Assembly: GCA_029209985.1 (NCBI GenBank)
Contig: JARGNZ010000012.1
Location: 25,856-89,855 of the forward strand
Reading direction: 5' to 3'
DNA: 64,000 bases
Origin: Parvibaculaceae bacterium
GTDB lineage: Bacteria > Pseudomonadota > Alphaproteobacteria > Parvibaculales > Parvibaculaceae
Shown here: positions 53,405-62,719 of the stretch, in pieces
How positions within the stretch are numbered: the stretch's first letter is position 1
How the letters are laid out: every line of letters starts with the position of its first letter
Translations under genes and position numbers: made by a program
The notes under the pieces: generated by a model
What the model was told of the DNA's origin: nothing
What the model saw: the letters and a program-made list of their open reading frames with translations, nothing else
The model's database searches: none

Positions 53405-54679
53405 TTAGAGCCGAACCGTTAGACCGTCGGCCAAAGACCTCCTGTAGGCCAGCGCTGCCGGAAGAAGGCCGAGAATAAAACCGGCTACCGTCACCAATAG
53501 CACAATCAGGCCATCATAAGCACCCGGTGCCAATGAGTTTAATGTAACACCGTAATGAGTTTCAATAATGGGTGCACTGGCATAAAGCAATCCGTTAACG
53601 AGACAAACGCCCAGTAAGCTCCCCACGCCAGCCAGTAAGGTTGCCTCGCTGGTCAGCAAAGCGGCAATATGCCAAGGACGTGCCCCAAGCGCGCGCAACA
53701 GCGCCATTTCGCGTCGCCGTTCATTAAGCGAGGTGAATAGGCTGGTGAGCAGAACCATCAGCCCGATGATGATGACAAATCCCGCGATAGCCGATAAGGC
53801 CCGCTCAGCAACGGACACTACATCCCACAATTGGCTCAGAGCGACACCGGGAATAATGGCGAGCAGGGGTTCTTTTTGATATTCGTTGATCTGGCGCTGT
53901 AACTTCAAGGTAGCCACCCGACTTTTCAACCCGACCAGAAGGGCTGTAATAGAGGCCGGTTCTAGGGATGGCGCGATACTCCGCAGATCATCTGCATCCT
54001 CGCCAGTTTGTTTTTGGCGACCACTTTCCCATCCACGGTGCACAGCTTCCAACCCTGCCAAGCTGACGTGCACTGTTCGGTCAAGCGGTGTGCCTGTGGG
54101 TTCTAAAATGCCGGCGACTTCAAACGGCAAATTATCGTGTAGGGCAAAGCTTGTATTGCCCAGCCCATGGGCGACGATCAGCGGGTCGCCAACATGTAGC
54201 GATAAAGAGTGCGCGACTTCTGCCCCAACGACTGTGTCAAACAGGTCTTTGAATGGTGCCCCTTGCGCAAAGGAGAGCGGTTGTTTGCGCCCATATTTGT
54301 AATGTTCAAAATAGGCATTGGTGGTTCCCAATACCCGAAACCCCTGCATACTATCGCCGAGGGATAAGGGAATGGTCCAAGCAATGTCGGGATGCTGTTG
54401 GATGTCTTGAACGCTGCGCCAGCTGATATTGTTGGTGGCATCCCCCACGCGAAAAACAGAATAGAGCAGCAGATTGATGGCCCCACTACGTGCCCCAACA
54501 ATGAGGTCGGTGCTGGAAATGGTATTGTCAAAACTGGAGCGTGCCCCCAGACGAATTTTTTCAACCCCCAGAAAAAGCGTGACGCTCAAAGCGACAGCCA
54601 AGACCGTTAAACCAGCGGTGAGGCGGCGGTTGAGCAAACTTCTAAGGGCCAAATGCGGAATAGGGCCAAGCCACGTCAT
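53405..54679 (-). CDS. ABC transporter permease, FtsX/MacB type (zinc operon)
   Basis: This 424-residue permease has the MacB/FtsX layout: one N-terminal helix (LTAGLTVLAVALSVTLFLGV), a large periplasmic domain, and three C-terminal helices with LNERRREMALLRALGARPWHI. Such proteins are usually mechanotransmitters rather than channels. It overlaps the ATPase gene by 4 bp (ATGA) and is followed 27 bp later by the DUF3299 gene. Confidence 0.9.
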   Translation of the reverse strand: MTWLGPIPHLALRSLLNRRLTAGLTVLAVALSVTLFLGVEKIRLGARSSFDNTISSTDLIVGARSGAINLLLYSVFRVGDATNNISWRSVQDIQQHPDIAWTIPLSLGDSMQGFRVLGTTNAYFEHYKYGRKQPLSFAQGAPFKDLFDTVVGAEVAHSLSLHVGDPLIVAHGLGNTSFALHDNLPFEVAGILEPTGTPLDRTVHVSLAGLEAVHRGWESGRQKQTGEDADDLRSIAPSLEPASITALLVGLKSRVATLKLQRQINEYQKEPLLAIIPGVALSQLWDVVSVAERALSAIAGFVIIIGLMVLLTSLFTSLNERRREMALLRALGARPWHIAALLTSEATLLAGVGSLLGVCLVNGLLYASAPIIETHYGVTLNSLAPGAYDGLIVLLVTVAGFILGLLPAALAYRRSLADGLTVRL

Positions 54680-55437
54680 GCATGCACCTCTTGCAAAGAA
54701 AGAGAGGGGGTGGACAGGGTATTGATCTCGTCCATATCTAAGTGACGATCAAAATGCGTGGCGAGGGACCGGTCATGGCTCACAAAGATCAGGCTTGTGC
54801 CTTCCACGCGGCATTCGTTCAGCAACAAATCTAAAAAGGCGTCCCGTCGGTCTGTGTCCAGCGCCGATGTTGGTTCATCTGCAATAAGGACCTCCGGTTT
54901 GCCAATTAATGCGCGCGCAACAGCCACACGTTGTTGTTGCCCCACGCTTAACGTAGAAACTGGACGCCCCCACAGGCTGGTATCTAAATGAAGCTGGTGC
55001 AAAAGCCGGTGTGCTTCTTGCTGAATGGTCTCGTCATGGCGGTGGCGCGCACGGGTTTTACGGTAAGTAGAAAATCGACAGGGCAGGCACACATTGTCCG
55101 TGACAGAAAGATAGGGCAGCAGATTAAACATTTGAAAGACAATGCCGAGGTGGTCGGCGCGGAATTGATCGCGTTTGCTTGAGGAAAGCCGCGCCAAGTC
55201 TTGGCCCAACACCTTCACAGACCCCTGCCACGGGGCCAATACGCCGCTTAACAGTCCTAGAAATGTACTTTTGCCAGAGCCTGACGGGCCTCTCAGAAAG
55301 ACACGCTCTCCGCGTCCAATCTGTAGGTGAGGCACGTCCAGCACAGGCACGTCCGCCTGCCATCCATAGCGTACATTGCTAAATTGAATGATAGGCGGGC
55401 GTCGGGTTTGCTCGCTATTGACTGTGGGCTGGGTCAT
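54676..55437 (-). CDS. ABC transporter ATPase, LolD/MacB type (zinc operon)
   Basis: This 253-residue ATPase has Walker A (GPSGSGKST), an LSVGQQQR signature and Walker B (VLIADEPTSALD). It pairs with the FtsX-type permease next to it. It lies 75 bp downstream of the ZrgA-like gene and is therefore probably controlled by the Zur-like box at 56125. Confidence 0.9.
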   Translation of the reverse strand: MTQPTVNSEQTRRPPIIQFSNVRYGWQADVPVLDVPHLQIGRGERVFLRGPSGSGKSTFLGLLSGVLAPWQGSVKVLGQDLARLSSSKRDQFRADHLGIVFQMFNLLPYLSVTDNVCLPCRFSTYRKTRARHRHDETIQQEAHRLLHQLHLDTSLWGRPVSTLSVGQQQRVAVARALIGKPEVLIADEPTSALDTDRRDAFLDLLLNECRVEGTSLIFVSHDRSLATHFDRHLDMDEINTLSTPSLSLQEVHA

Positions 55438-55512
55438 GTGGGGAGGCTCTCAGCAAGGGAAAGTAAATACGCCACCCCAGTGTATCTTGGAAATTGACCA
55501 CGGGGCAAACGC

Positions 55513-56100
55513 CTACCGCAAAGCAAATGCTGTATTGTCAGGCGTAAGGGTTGCGGCCAACTGTTTATCATCACTGAGGTAAATTGTTTTGAGGACTTCA
55601 ATGCGCTCAAAACTTTGAAATAAAGACACCTCCAGTGAGCTGATTCTTTCAGGCGCGTCGCATTGATATTGATATTCTGCATCAACGTCTGCGTGTGCGC
55701 CCGCCTCAAAAGAAGGCATATCAATTTCGGCGGATGTCAGAATGCACTCAGCTGCCTCATTCAATTTGAACAACGCGTCTGCCTTTGCCAGCAGATCATG
55801 CGCTTGTGCGAGTGCCTTTGTTTCCGTGTCATTGGTCGGCTTGTGCTCGAAACCAACCAGCGAGTCTAAGGGTACTTCCAATTCCATCACAAGGGACTGG
55901 ACATCAACAGCCATTGTTAAATGCGCCTCTCCGTGCACATGGGCAGAGGGCGTACCATGGGTGGCATTAGAATCAGAAGCATCATGATCAGAGTGGGAAT
56001 CATGAGAAGAAGAGCTATGGGAATGCTCTTGAGCCAGTGCCGGGGTGTTCAAAGAAAGAACGCCCAACAGGAGTACGCATAATGAAAGTTTCTGAGACAT
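55513..56100 (-). CDS. zrgA: ZrgA-like periplasmic zinc-binding protein (DUF2796)
   Basis: This 195-residue protein has a signal peptide (LCVLLLGVLSLNTPALAQ), then a histidine-rich stretch (EHSHSSSSHDSHSDHD, followed by HVHGEAHL) and the DUF2796 domain. In Vibrio cholerae, zrgABCDE encodes a zinc-uptake system with a DUF2796 protein, an ABC pair and a DUF3299 protein, the same set as here. It is the first gene of the operon, behind a Zur-like box. Confidence 0.88.
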   Translation of the reverse strand: MSQKLSLCVLLLGVLSLNTPALAQEHSHSSSSHDSHSDHDASDSNATHGTPSAHVHGEAHLTMAVDVQSLVMELEVPLDSLVGFEHKPTNDTETKALAQAHDLLAKADALFKLNEAAECILTSAEIDMPSFEAGAHADVDAEYQYQCDAPERISSLEVSLFQSFERIEVLKTIYLSDDKQLAATLTPDNTAFALR

Positions 56101-56124
56101 TTTGATATCTTTAAGTTGGGAATG

Positions 56125-56147
56125 GAATTGTTATATTATATCAATTC
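56125..56147 (-). promoter_or_regulatory. Zur-like operator of the zinc operon
   Basis: GAATTG (56125-56130) and CAATTC (56142-56147) flank the 11-base AT-rich centre TTATATTATAT. The 6-11-6 spacing and the GTTATA core match the gammaproteobacterial Zur consensus (GAAATG-TTATANTATAA-CATTTC). One more pair (G56124, C56148) extends the symmetry. It lies 24 bases before the ZrgA-like start. Confidence 0.8.
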
Positions 56148-56148
56148 C

Positions 56149-56413
56149 TCGCTTGTGAAAAGCGGTTTCACAGTCTCATTTAGATTTACGCCATATGCTT
56201 TGCTGGCAACGGGGCAAATGATCTTATATAGTTGGGGGGAAGCTCTAAAATAGGAAATAAAACAGACGTATCGTTTAGGGCGATAGGTCGGCTACCCGTT
56301 TTAACCTCGAAGACCGACACTAAAAAGACAAGAATAAAAGGCATCAAGGGGCGTCGTTATATGCCCCGGACATAATAATTGGGGCGGCAATTTTAGGTGA
56401 CAAAGGGACAACT
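56149..56413. other. Remaining intergenic region before the second RND operon
   Basis: The gap of about 310 bp between the ZrgA-like gene and the RND adaptor holds the Zur-like box at its left end. The rest shows only GGGGC/GCCCC, a weak stem near 56349-56368. I see no gene. Confidence 0.5.
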
Positions 56414-57523
56414 GTGAGTAAGCGACAAACAACTGTGGCAGCGGCCATCGCTGGACTGGTTCTAGTTGGTGGGGTGGGCTATTTTTTAGCTGGACCATCC
56501 ACAAATCAGCAGGAGCAGTCGAACCAAGCGACACTGGTTGAAACAGTGCGCGCTCAAGAGCAACTGCTGAATATCCGTATTGAAGCGGTTGGCACGACGT
56601 TAGCCAAACAAGCAATCAACATCGTGGCGGAGGTGAGCGGTCCACTTACAGAGATCCTGTTTGAACCGGGCCAGCGCGTTGCGCAGGACGATGTACTCGC
56701 GCGCCTAGAACAAAAGGCCGAACAAGCTTCTGTGGTTGAGTTCAGAGCCTCCGTCACCGAAGCCAATTTGGCGCTTAACCGCGCTCGGTCTCTGCGTGCC
56801 AAACGCAATGTATCCGCCGCGACAGTGGAAGAACGCCAAGCGGTGGCCACACGCGCGCAGGCGCAATTGGACCAAGCGGTTGAACGGCTGGCAAAACGCA
56901 CCATCCGCGCTCCTTTTGCAGGACAGGTAGGGCTTAAACGTGTGCACGTTGGGGCGCAGGTGGATGCAAGCGTGATCTTAACCACATTGGATGACCTCTC
57001 CCAAGTCGAAATCGATTTCGCCGTGCCTGAACGGTTTTACGGCCAGCTTAAAAAAGGGCAGGTGATATCGGCAAAAAGTGCGGCCTTCCCGGATCGTACA
57101 TTTGAAGGGGTTGTCTCATCCATCGATACACGGGTGGGGGAAGTGTCCCGCGCCTTCAAGGTGCGCGCGCTTTTGCCAAACGACGACGGCAGCTTGCCAG
57201 CCGGCATGTTCATGCACATCGACGTGACGTTGAAATCTCATAAAGGCGTGGTGGTTCCTGAGCAGGCCGTGGTGGCCAATGCAGAAAGTAACGTGGTCTA
57301 CACAATTGTGGACGGTGTGGCGCACAAAAATGACGTGCAATTGGGACGACGCGAAGTGGGGATCGTGGAAGTAATTTCCGGGATTAAGCCTGAGGACGTG
57401 GTCGTCATCTCAGGGGTGCAACGTCTGCGTGACGGGGTGCCGGTGAAAATAGTCTCACCCCAAAGTGAGCTTGCGCCTACCTCCCCCGTTTCCCAAGTTA
57501 AGAAATCCGCCAACGCTGGCTAG
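56414..57523 (+). CDS. RND efflux periplasmic adaptor 2
   Basis: This 369-residue membrane-fusion protein begins with GTG after AGGGA. It has one N-terminal anchor (VAAAIAGLVLVGGVGYFLAG), a lipoyl/hairpin region (VAEVSGPLTEILFEPGQRV; coiled coil around residues 105-160 including LAKRTIRAPFAGQVGL) and barrel domains. It is followed after 8 bp by its pump. No outer-membrane factor gene is adjacent, so it must share one, perhaps the lipoprotein at 33870. Confidence 0.9.
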   Translation: MSKRQTTVAAAIAGLVLVGGVGYFLAGPSTNQQEQSNQATLVETVRAQEQLLNIRIEAVGTTLAKQAINIVAEVSGPLTEILFEPGQRVAQDDVLARLEQKAEQASVVEFRASVTEANLALNRARSLRAKRNVSAATVEERQAVATRAQAQLDQAVERLAKRTIRAPFAGQVGLKRVHVGAQVDASVILTTLDDLSQVEIDFAVPERFYGQLKKGQVISAKSAAFPDRTFEGVVSSIDTRVGEVSRAFKVRALLPNDDGSLPAGMFMHIDVTLKSHKGVVVPEQAVVANAESNVVYTIVDGVAHKNDVQLGRREVGIVEVISGIKPEDVVVISGVQRLRDGVPVKIVSPQSELAPTSPVSQVKKSANAG

Positions 57524-57531
57524 GAGTTCCC

Positions 57532-60500
57532 ATGAGCTTGCCTGAATTTTGCATTCGTCGACCGGTCTTTGCAACGGTCCTGAGCCTTCTCATCATCACC
57601 TTCGGCTTAGCTGGTCTCATGAATTTGCCTGTGCGCGAATTACCAGACGTAGATATGGCTGTTGTGAGTGTCAGCACCGCTTATGTGGGGGCTGGCCCTG
57701 AAATCATCGATACCGATATTACGGAAGTGATTGAAGGGGCGGTGGCCGGTGTTGCCGGTGTTAAACAAATCACGTCTTCAAGCCGGTTGGGGCAAGGCTC
57801 CACCAGCATTGAGTTTGAAAGCTACCGCAACATTGACGAAGCCGCTGCCGATGTGCGCGCGGCAGTAGACCGTGTGCGGGATAGTTTACCTGTAGATGCA
57901 GAAGCGCCTCTCATTGCTAAAAATGAAAGCGATGCAGACCCGGTGATGCGTGTTGCATTCAGCAGCGACCGCATGAGCCCGTCAGATGTGACAGACTATG
58001 TGGAACGGTTTGTGGTCGACCGTCTATCAACGCTAGACGGTGTTGCCCAAGTAGAGCTGTTTGGAGACCGTCGCTACGCAATCCGTGTATGGCTTAACCG
58101 CCGTGCCATGGCCGCGCGCAATTTAACGGTTGAAGATATTGAAGCTGCGATTAGACGCAATAACTTGGAGTTGCCAGCCGGTGAAATCGAGTCTGAAAGC
58201 CGTGCCTTCCAAGTGCGGACAGACACCCGGTTAAACCGGGTGGAGCAGTTCCGCGATATTGTGATCAGCCGAGTAGATGGCTATCCAGTGCGATTGGGGG
58301 ATGTGGCAGAAGTAAATCTGGGTGTGGAAGAAAACAAAACCATCGCTCGCTCCGATGGATTGGTTGCCGTTGGCTTGCGCATCATTCGTCAGTCACAAGC
58401 AAACACTGTCTCGATTTCAGAGCGGGTGCGGGCGCAGCTAGAAAAGATTAAGCCAAACCTTCCCGAAGGCATGTCATTTGTCATTCCATCTGATGATGCC
58501 ATTTTTATTAATGAATCCATCAGTGAGGTTGTGCGCACTCTTGGCATTGCTGTCCTGATTGTGATCTTGGTCAACTTTGCCTTTCTGGCGTCATTGCGCG
58601 CTACATTGGTGCCATCCATTACCATTCCGGTTTCGGTCATTGGCACCTTTATCGGCATTTCTGCTTTAGGCTTTTCCATCAATGTTCTCACATTATTGGC
58701 GTTGATTTTATCAATCGGCATTGTGGTGGATGATGCCATTGTGGTGTTGGAAAACATTCAGCGGCGGGTTGAGGCAGGTGAAAAACGCATGTTGGCGGCA
58801 GTGCTAGGCTCTCGCCAAGTCATCTTTGCCATTCTGGCCACCACCTTGACCTTGGTGGCTGTGTTTGTGCCCATTTCCTTTATGCAGGGGACAGCCGGTA
58901 AACTGTTTGGCGAGTTTGGTTTTGTGCTGGCGGTGTCGGTGACCATCTCTACGCTTGTGGCCCTTACCTTGTGCCCAATGTTGTGCTCGCGCGTGTTGAA
59001 ACGCGGCGAGGGGGCCAATGCCGCATCGCGTTGGTTGGATAAAAACTTCGAGCGATTGGCCGAAAGCTACCGCCGTAGTTTGACCCGTGCGATCAATAAC
59101 GCCCCAATCGTGGTGGCCATTGGCATCGCCTTTGCGGGTCTGTCTTACTTTGCCTATCAAGCATTGCCTAAAGAACTGACGCCGAAAGAAGACCGGGGCG
59201 TGTTCTTTATATCTATTACGGCACCGCAAGGGGCGAACCTGGCATATACCGACAAGCAGGTGCGCGGCATCGAAGAGAGCTTGGATTATTTGTACGACAA
59301 TGGAGAAGCTGAACGCATTCTCGGCTTTTCAGGCACAAGAGGGCGCCCTCATAGAGGGTTTATCGTGGTGCGCCTAACGCATTGGGATGAGCGCGGACGC
59401 CACTCCACCAAAACAGTGCGCGAAGTTGTCGGCTCGTTGAAGCAACAACCCGGCGTTAAAGCAATGGCATTTAACCCAGCAGGGCTGGGGCTACGAGGGA
59501 GCCGCCATCCCCTGCAATTGGTGATCGGCGGGCCTGATTATGCCAGCGTTGAGAAATGGTCAGAACAAATTCGACGTAAGACGGCAGAAAATCCCGGTCT
59601 GCTCGATGTAGACATTGACCTAGAGCGGAACCAACCTCAGCTTAGTGTGAATATCGATCGTGCCCGTGCGGATGATATGGGGGTGCGGGTGGAAAGTATC
59701 GCCCGTGCGTTGCAAACTCTTTTGGCATCGCACGAAGTCACAACTTATGTGGACCGAGGGCGCGAATATTCTGTAGTGCTCAAAGCGCGTGATGAGGATC
59801 GACAGACCCCACAAGACCTCAGCAATATTTTCGTGCGCTCGGATCGTTCCGGCGAACTTGTGCCCCTCACGGCTTTGGTCGCATTGGAATCTGGGGCAGC
59901 AGCCCCAACCTTGCGGCGCTATAACCGCCTGCCTTCCGTAACCATTAGCGCTGAATTGGAAAACGGATATTCATTGGGCGAGGCCATCGATTATATGGAA
60001 GCTGTGGCTAATGAAACCGTGCCGCCAGAAGCGCGTGTCGGGTTTAGTGGCCAATCTCAGCAATTCTTGGAAACGTCGTCAGGGGTGGCCCTTGTCTTTG
60101 GTATGGCACTCTTGATCGTCTTTCTGGTGTTGGCTGCGCAGTTTGAAAGTTTTGTGCATCCTTTCATCATCATGCTGACAGTCCCTCTGGCGATTTCGGG
60201 GGCGCTCTTGGCCTTGTTGATCACCGGCAATTCGTTGAACATCTATAGCCAAGTTGGCTTGGTATTGCTTGTGGGGTTGATGGCCAAAAACGGCATCTTG
60301 ATTGTCGAATTTGCCAATCAGCTCAGAGATGAAGGGCGCTCTGTGCGCGAGGCTGTGCTTGAAGCGTCTGCTGTGCGCTTGCGCCCCATCCTAATGACCG
60401 TTGTGTCCACGGTGCTGGGCGCGGCTCCTCTTGTGTTTGCGAGTGGGGCAGGTGCGGAAAGTCGTTTGGCGATTGGGACTGTCATCATTGGCGGCCTTGG

Positions 60501-60642
60501 TGTTGCGTCCATTATGACCCTGTTCCTCACGCCTGTGCTCTATGATTTATTAGCCCGCTTTTCAACGCCCGCACATGTGACCGGTGTGGCGCTAGACCAA
60601 GAGCTTGCGGAGAATAAAGCTTCACCAAATGCAGCAGAATAA
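57532..60642 (+). CDS. RND efflux pump, inner-membrane subunit 2
   Basis: This 1036-residue AcrB-fold pump has twelve membrane helices and the TM4 motif SIGIVVDDAIVVLEN, with FATVLSLLIITFGLAG near the N-terminus. GGAG lies before the ATG. It is of the multidrug type, with length and motif layout like MexF/AcrB relatives. It is a different subfamily from the pump at 36697. A weak terminator follows. Confidence 0.93.
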   Translation: MSLPEFCIRRPVFATVLSLLIITFGLAGLMNLPVRELPDVDMAVVSVSTAYVGAGPEIIDTDITEVIEGAVAGVAGVKQITSSSRLGQGSTSIEFESYRNIDEAAADVRAAVDRVRDSLPVDAEAPLIAKNESDADPVMRVAFSSDRMSPSDVTDYVERFVVDRLSTLDGVAQVELFGDRRYAIRVWLNRRAMAARNLTVEDIEAAIRRNNLELPAGEIESESRAFQVRTDTRLNRVEQFRDIVISRVDGYPVRLGDVAEVNLGVEENKTIARSDGLVAVGLRIIRQSQANTVSISERVRAQLEKIKPNLPEGMSFVIPSDDAIFINESISEVVRTLGIAVLIVILVNFAFLASLRATLVPSITIPVSVIGTFIGISALGFSINVLTLLALILSIGIVVDDAIVVLENIQRRVEAGEKRMLAAVLGSRQVIFAILATTLTLVAVFVPISFMQGTAGKLFGEFGFVLAVSVTISTLVALTLCPMLCSRVLKRGEGANAASRWLDKNFERLAESYRRSLTRAINNAPIVVAIGIAFAGLSYFAYQALPKELTPKEDRGVFFISITAPQGANLAYTDKQVRGIEESLDYLYDNGEAERILGFSGTRGRPHRGFIVVRLTHWDERGRHSTKTVREVVGSLKQQPGVKAMAFNPAGLGLRGSRHPLQLVIGGPDYASVEKWSEQIRRKTAENPGLLDVDIDLERNQPQLSVNIDRARADDMGVRVESIARALQTLLASHEVTTYVDRGREYSVVLKARDEDRQTPQDLSNIFVRSDRSGELVPLTALVALESGAAAPTLRRYNRLPSVTISAELENGYSLGEAIDYMEAVANETVPPEARVGFSGQSQQFLETSSGVALVFGMALLIVFLVLAAQFESFVHPFIIMLTVPLAISGALLALLITGNSLNIYSQVGLVLLVGLMAKNGILIVEFANQLRDEGRSVREAVLEASAVRLRPILMTVVSTVLGAAPLVFASGAGAESRLAIGTVIIGGLGVASIMTLFLTPVLYDLLARFSTPAHVTGVALDQELAENKASPNAAE

Positions 60643-60672
60643 ACCGCAGGTGGGAGAAGCCTGAATAAGACA

Positions 60673-60700
60673 GAGCCTGCTTCAAAAAAGAGGCGGGCTC
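60673..60700. terminator. Possible terminator after the second RND operon
   Basis: GAGCCTGCTT (60673-60682) pairs with AGGCGGGCTC (60691-60700), with two G-U pairs on the plus-strand RNA. No strong T-run follows in either direction, so efficiency is doubtful. The flanking genes converge. Confidence 0.45.
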
Positions 60701-60735
60701 TCGTCAAAACTGGTGCTGAAGAGGGGTGAAAGGGT

Positions 60736-61437
60736 TTATTTCGCAGGCAGGCGGGCCTCTATAGCCGAAAGTCGCTGCGAGATTTCCTCTAACTGTTCCG
60801 CCTGAGCCGCCCCCGATGAGGAGGGGCTAGGGAGAGCGCTCAAAGCTTTCCAATAGGTGTCGCTCAACCGGCGGGCAAGGTCACCCACATCAAGATCGTC
60901 GCGGTTTTGAATGATCTGGGTCCATGCCGCATGTTCCACGCCCCCCAGCACCATGTCGCGGGCTTCTGCCCCATCTAACGTGTCGCACAGCTCACCGTCT
61001 GCCATCGCATCTGCCAGCACATCGCGTAACAGCCCCGTATAGCCTCTGAAAATATCGCGGCTGTGGGAGGTGGAATAGGCGGTTGTCGCCCGCACTTCCC
61101 GTATCCACATCATATAAAGTTCGCGATGCGCCAAAATGGTGGAGAGGTGCTGTAACACAAGAAAGCCAAGCTTGTCGCGGGTAGAGCTGAGAGTGGCAAG
61201 CGAGGCCTCAATCTGAGATGCGTTCTGCTGAAACCAGCGTTCCGCCACACGAATCGCTAAGTCCCGCTTGTTGGAGACGTAATTATAGAGGCTTCCCTCC
61301 GACAGGCCGACCGCCACAGCAATGTCCGCCATGGTCGTTTTTTCGTAGCCCTGACGGGCAATAAGCGCCCATGACGCATCCAAGATCGCTTCTTCACGAT
61401 CTCCCCATTTCCCTTTTTTGCGTGCAGCCGGTGTCAT
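60736..61437 (-). CDS. TetR-family regulator
   Basis: This 233-residue TetR protein has the N-terminal helix-turn-helix (about residues 15-62, with TTMADIAVAVGLSEGSLYNYV) and an effector domain, and ends with a short helical tail (LEEISQRLSAIEARLP). It diverges from the acyl-CoA dehydrogenase at 61533, with palindromes in the gap, so control of the acyl-CoA genes is more likely than control of the convergent RND pump. Confidence 0.85.
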   Translation of the reverse strand: MTPAARKKGKWGDREEAILDASWALIARQGYEKTTMADIAVAVGLSEGSLYNYVSNKRDLAIRVAERWFQQNASQIEASLATLSSTRDKLGFLVLQHLSTILAHRELYMMWIREVRATTAYSTSHSRDIFRGYTGLLRDVLADAMADGELCDTLDGAEARDMVLGGVEHAAWTQIIQNRDDLDVGDLARRLSDTYWKALSALPSPSSSGAAQAEQLEEISQRLSAIEARLPAK

Positions 61438-61454
61438 TTGCTTGACTCTTAAAT

Positions 61455-61505
61455 TGAGGATGCCTCAGAATATGTCAAATAGTGGTATAAATAAAGACAT
61501 AATAC
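61455..61505. promoter_or_regulatory. Palindromes between the TetR and acyl-CoA dehydrogenase genes
   Basis: TGAGG-ATG-CCTCA (61455-61467) is a perfect 13-bp palindrome. TATGTC (61471-61476) with GACATA (61496-61501) and GGTAT (61484-61488) with ATACC (61501-61505) are wider inverted pairs. One of these is probably the TetR operator. Confidence 0.45.
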
Positions 61506-61532
61506 CCTCATATTTAAGGGCAGGAGAGCGAA

Positions 61533-62708
61533 ATGACACTGAACGCATTTGAGGAGCCAGAGCACATCACGCTGTTGCGCTCGACCTTACGTCGCTTTGT
61601 GGAAGATAAAGCTCCGCGCGAAAAGCGCCGGATTTGGGACAAGACACACAGTTTCCCAAAAGACGTTTTCAAGGAGCTAACGGATCTCGGTGTGTGCGGT
61701 CTCACGATCCCTGAAGAGTTTGGCGGGCAGGGTGTTGACCTTGTGGCGGCTGTGGCTGTGATCGAAGAGTTGAGCCGCGCCGGTCCCTTCTTAGCGGGTC
61801 CTTACATCCACTGTGCGTTTTACGGCGGGGCCAACATCACAGAAAATGGATCGCTCGCCCAAAAGCAAAATCTCCTCCCCGGTTTGGCAAAAGGGGAGAC
61901 GGTCTTCTGTTACGGCTTGTCAGAACCTGATGTAGGGGGCGATTTGGCCAGTGTGAAAACCCGCGCACGGCTAAGTGAGGATGGCAGCGAGGTCATTATC
62001 AATGGATTGAAGCGGTGGTGTACGGGGGCTGATTTTGCCGACTACATCTATTGCCTCGTCAACTCCGACAGTGAGGGTAAGAAATACCGCAACCTGTCAT
62101 TAGTGTTGGTACCAACCTCTGCGCTTGGGGTGAGCATGCAGCCGATTGAACATGCAAATTTGCGCTATACGTTGTCCAGCGATGTCTATTTTGATGATGT
62201 CCGTGTGCCCGCCGAAAATATCGTTGGGGGACCAGAAATGTGGAACAAAGGCTGGGGCATGTTGGCGGGCCGCACCCTCGACGTGGAGAAAATCGAAATC
62301 TCCTCAGTCGCCTTTGGTTTGGCCCAAGCGGCGATGGAAGAGGCATGGCAATATGCCCAAGAGCGGGAACAATTTGGTAAACCCATTTGCGCCCACCAAT
62401 CCGTGCGCCATGCGCTGGTGGATGCTCGCACAAAACTACAAGCCTGTCGCCACATGCTCTATCACGCCGCAAGCTTGGCGCAGAAAGATCGTCCCTGTGC
62501 GGTAGAAACCAGCATGGCCAAATTATTTATTGCAGAAAATGCTGTTGAAATCGTCTTGACGTGCCAACGGGTCCTCGGTGCATACGGCATGACAGATGCC
62601 TATGACATGGAGCGCCACGTGCGCGATATTTTGGGCATGCCAATTGTAGGCGGGTCTTCCAACATGCAACGTAACAACATCGCATCCCGCATGGGCCTGC
62701 CAGAATAG
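61533..62708 (+). CDS. Acyl-CoA dehydrogenase family protein, non-canonical active site
   Basis: This 391-residue protein has the three acyl-CoA dehydrogenase domains (CYGLSEPDVGGDLASVKTRA; GKPICAHQSVRHALVDARTK). In the usual catalytic loop it reads PIVGGSSNMQRNN where many members have YEGTSEIQR, so the common glutamate base is a glycine. Long-chain and isovaleryl enzymes also lack it and use another helix; some partner subunits are inactive. AGGAG lies upstream. The next gene starts 11 bp later. Confidence 0.88.
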   Translation: MTLNAFEEPEHITLLRSTLRRFVEDKAPREKRRIWDKTHSFPKDVFKELTDLGVCGLTIPEEFGGQGVDLVAAVAVIEELSRAGPFLAGPYIHCAFYGGANITENGSLAQKQNLLPGLAKGETVFCYGLSEPDVGGDLASVKTRARLSEDGSEVIINGLKRWCTGADFADYIYCLVNSDSEGKKYRNLSLVLVPTSALGVSMQPIEHANLRYTLSSDVYFDDVRVPAENIVGGPEMWNKGWGMLAGRTLDVEKIEISSVAFGLAQAAMEEAWQYAQEREQFGKPICAHQSVRHALVDARTKLQACRHMLYHAASLAQKDRPCAVETSMAKLFIAENAVEIVLTCQRVLGAYGMTDAYDMERHVRDILGMPIVGGSSNMQRNNIASRMGLPE

Positions 62709-62719
62709 GAGCACTCACA

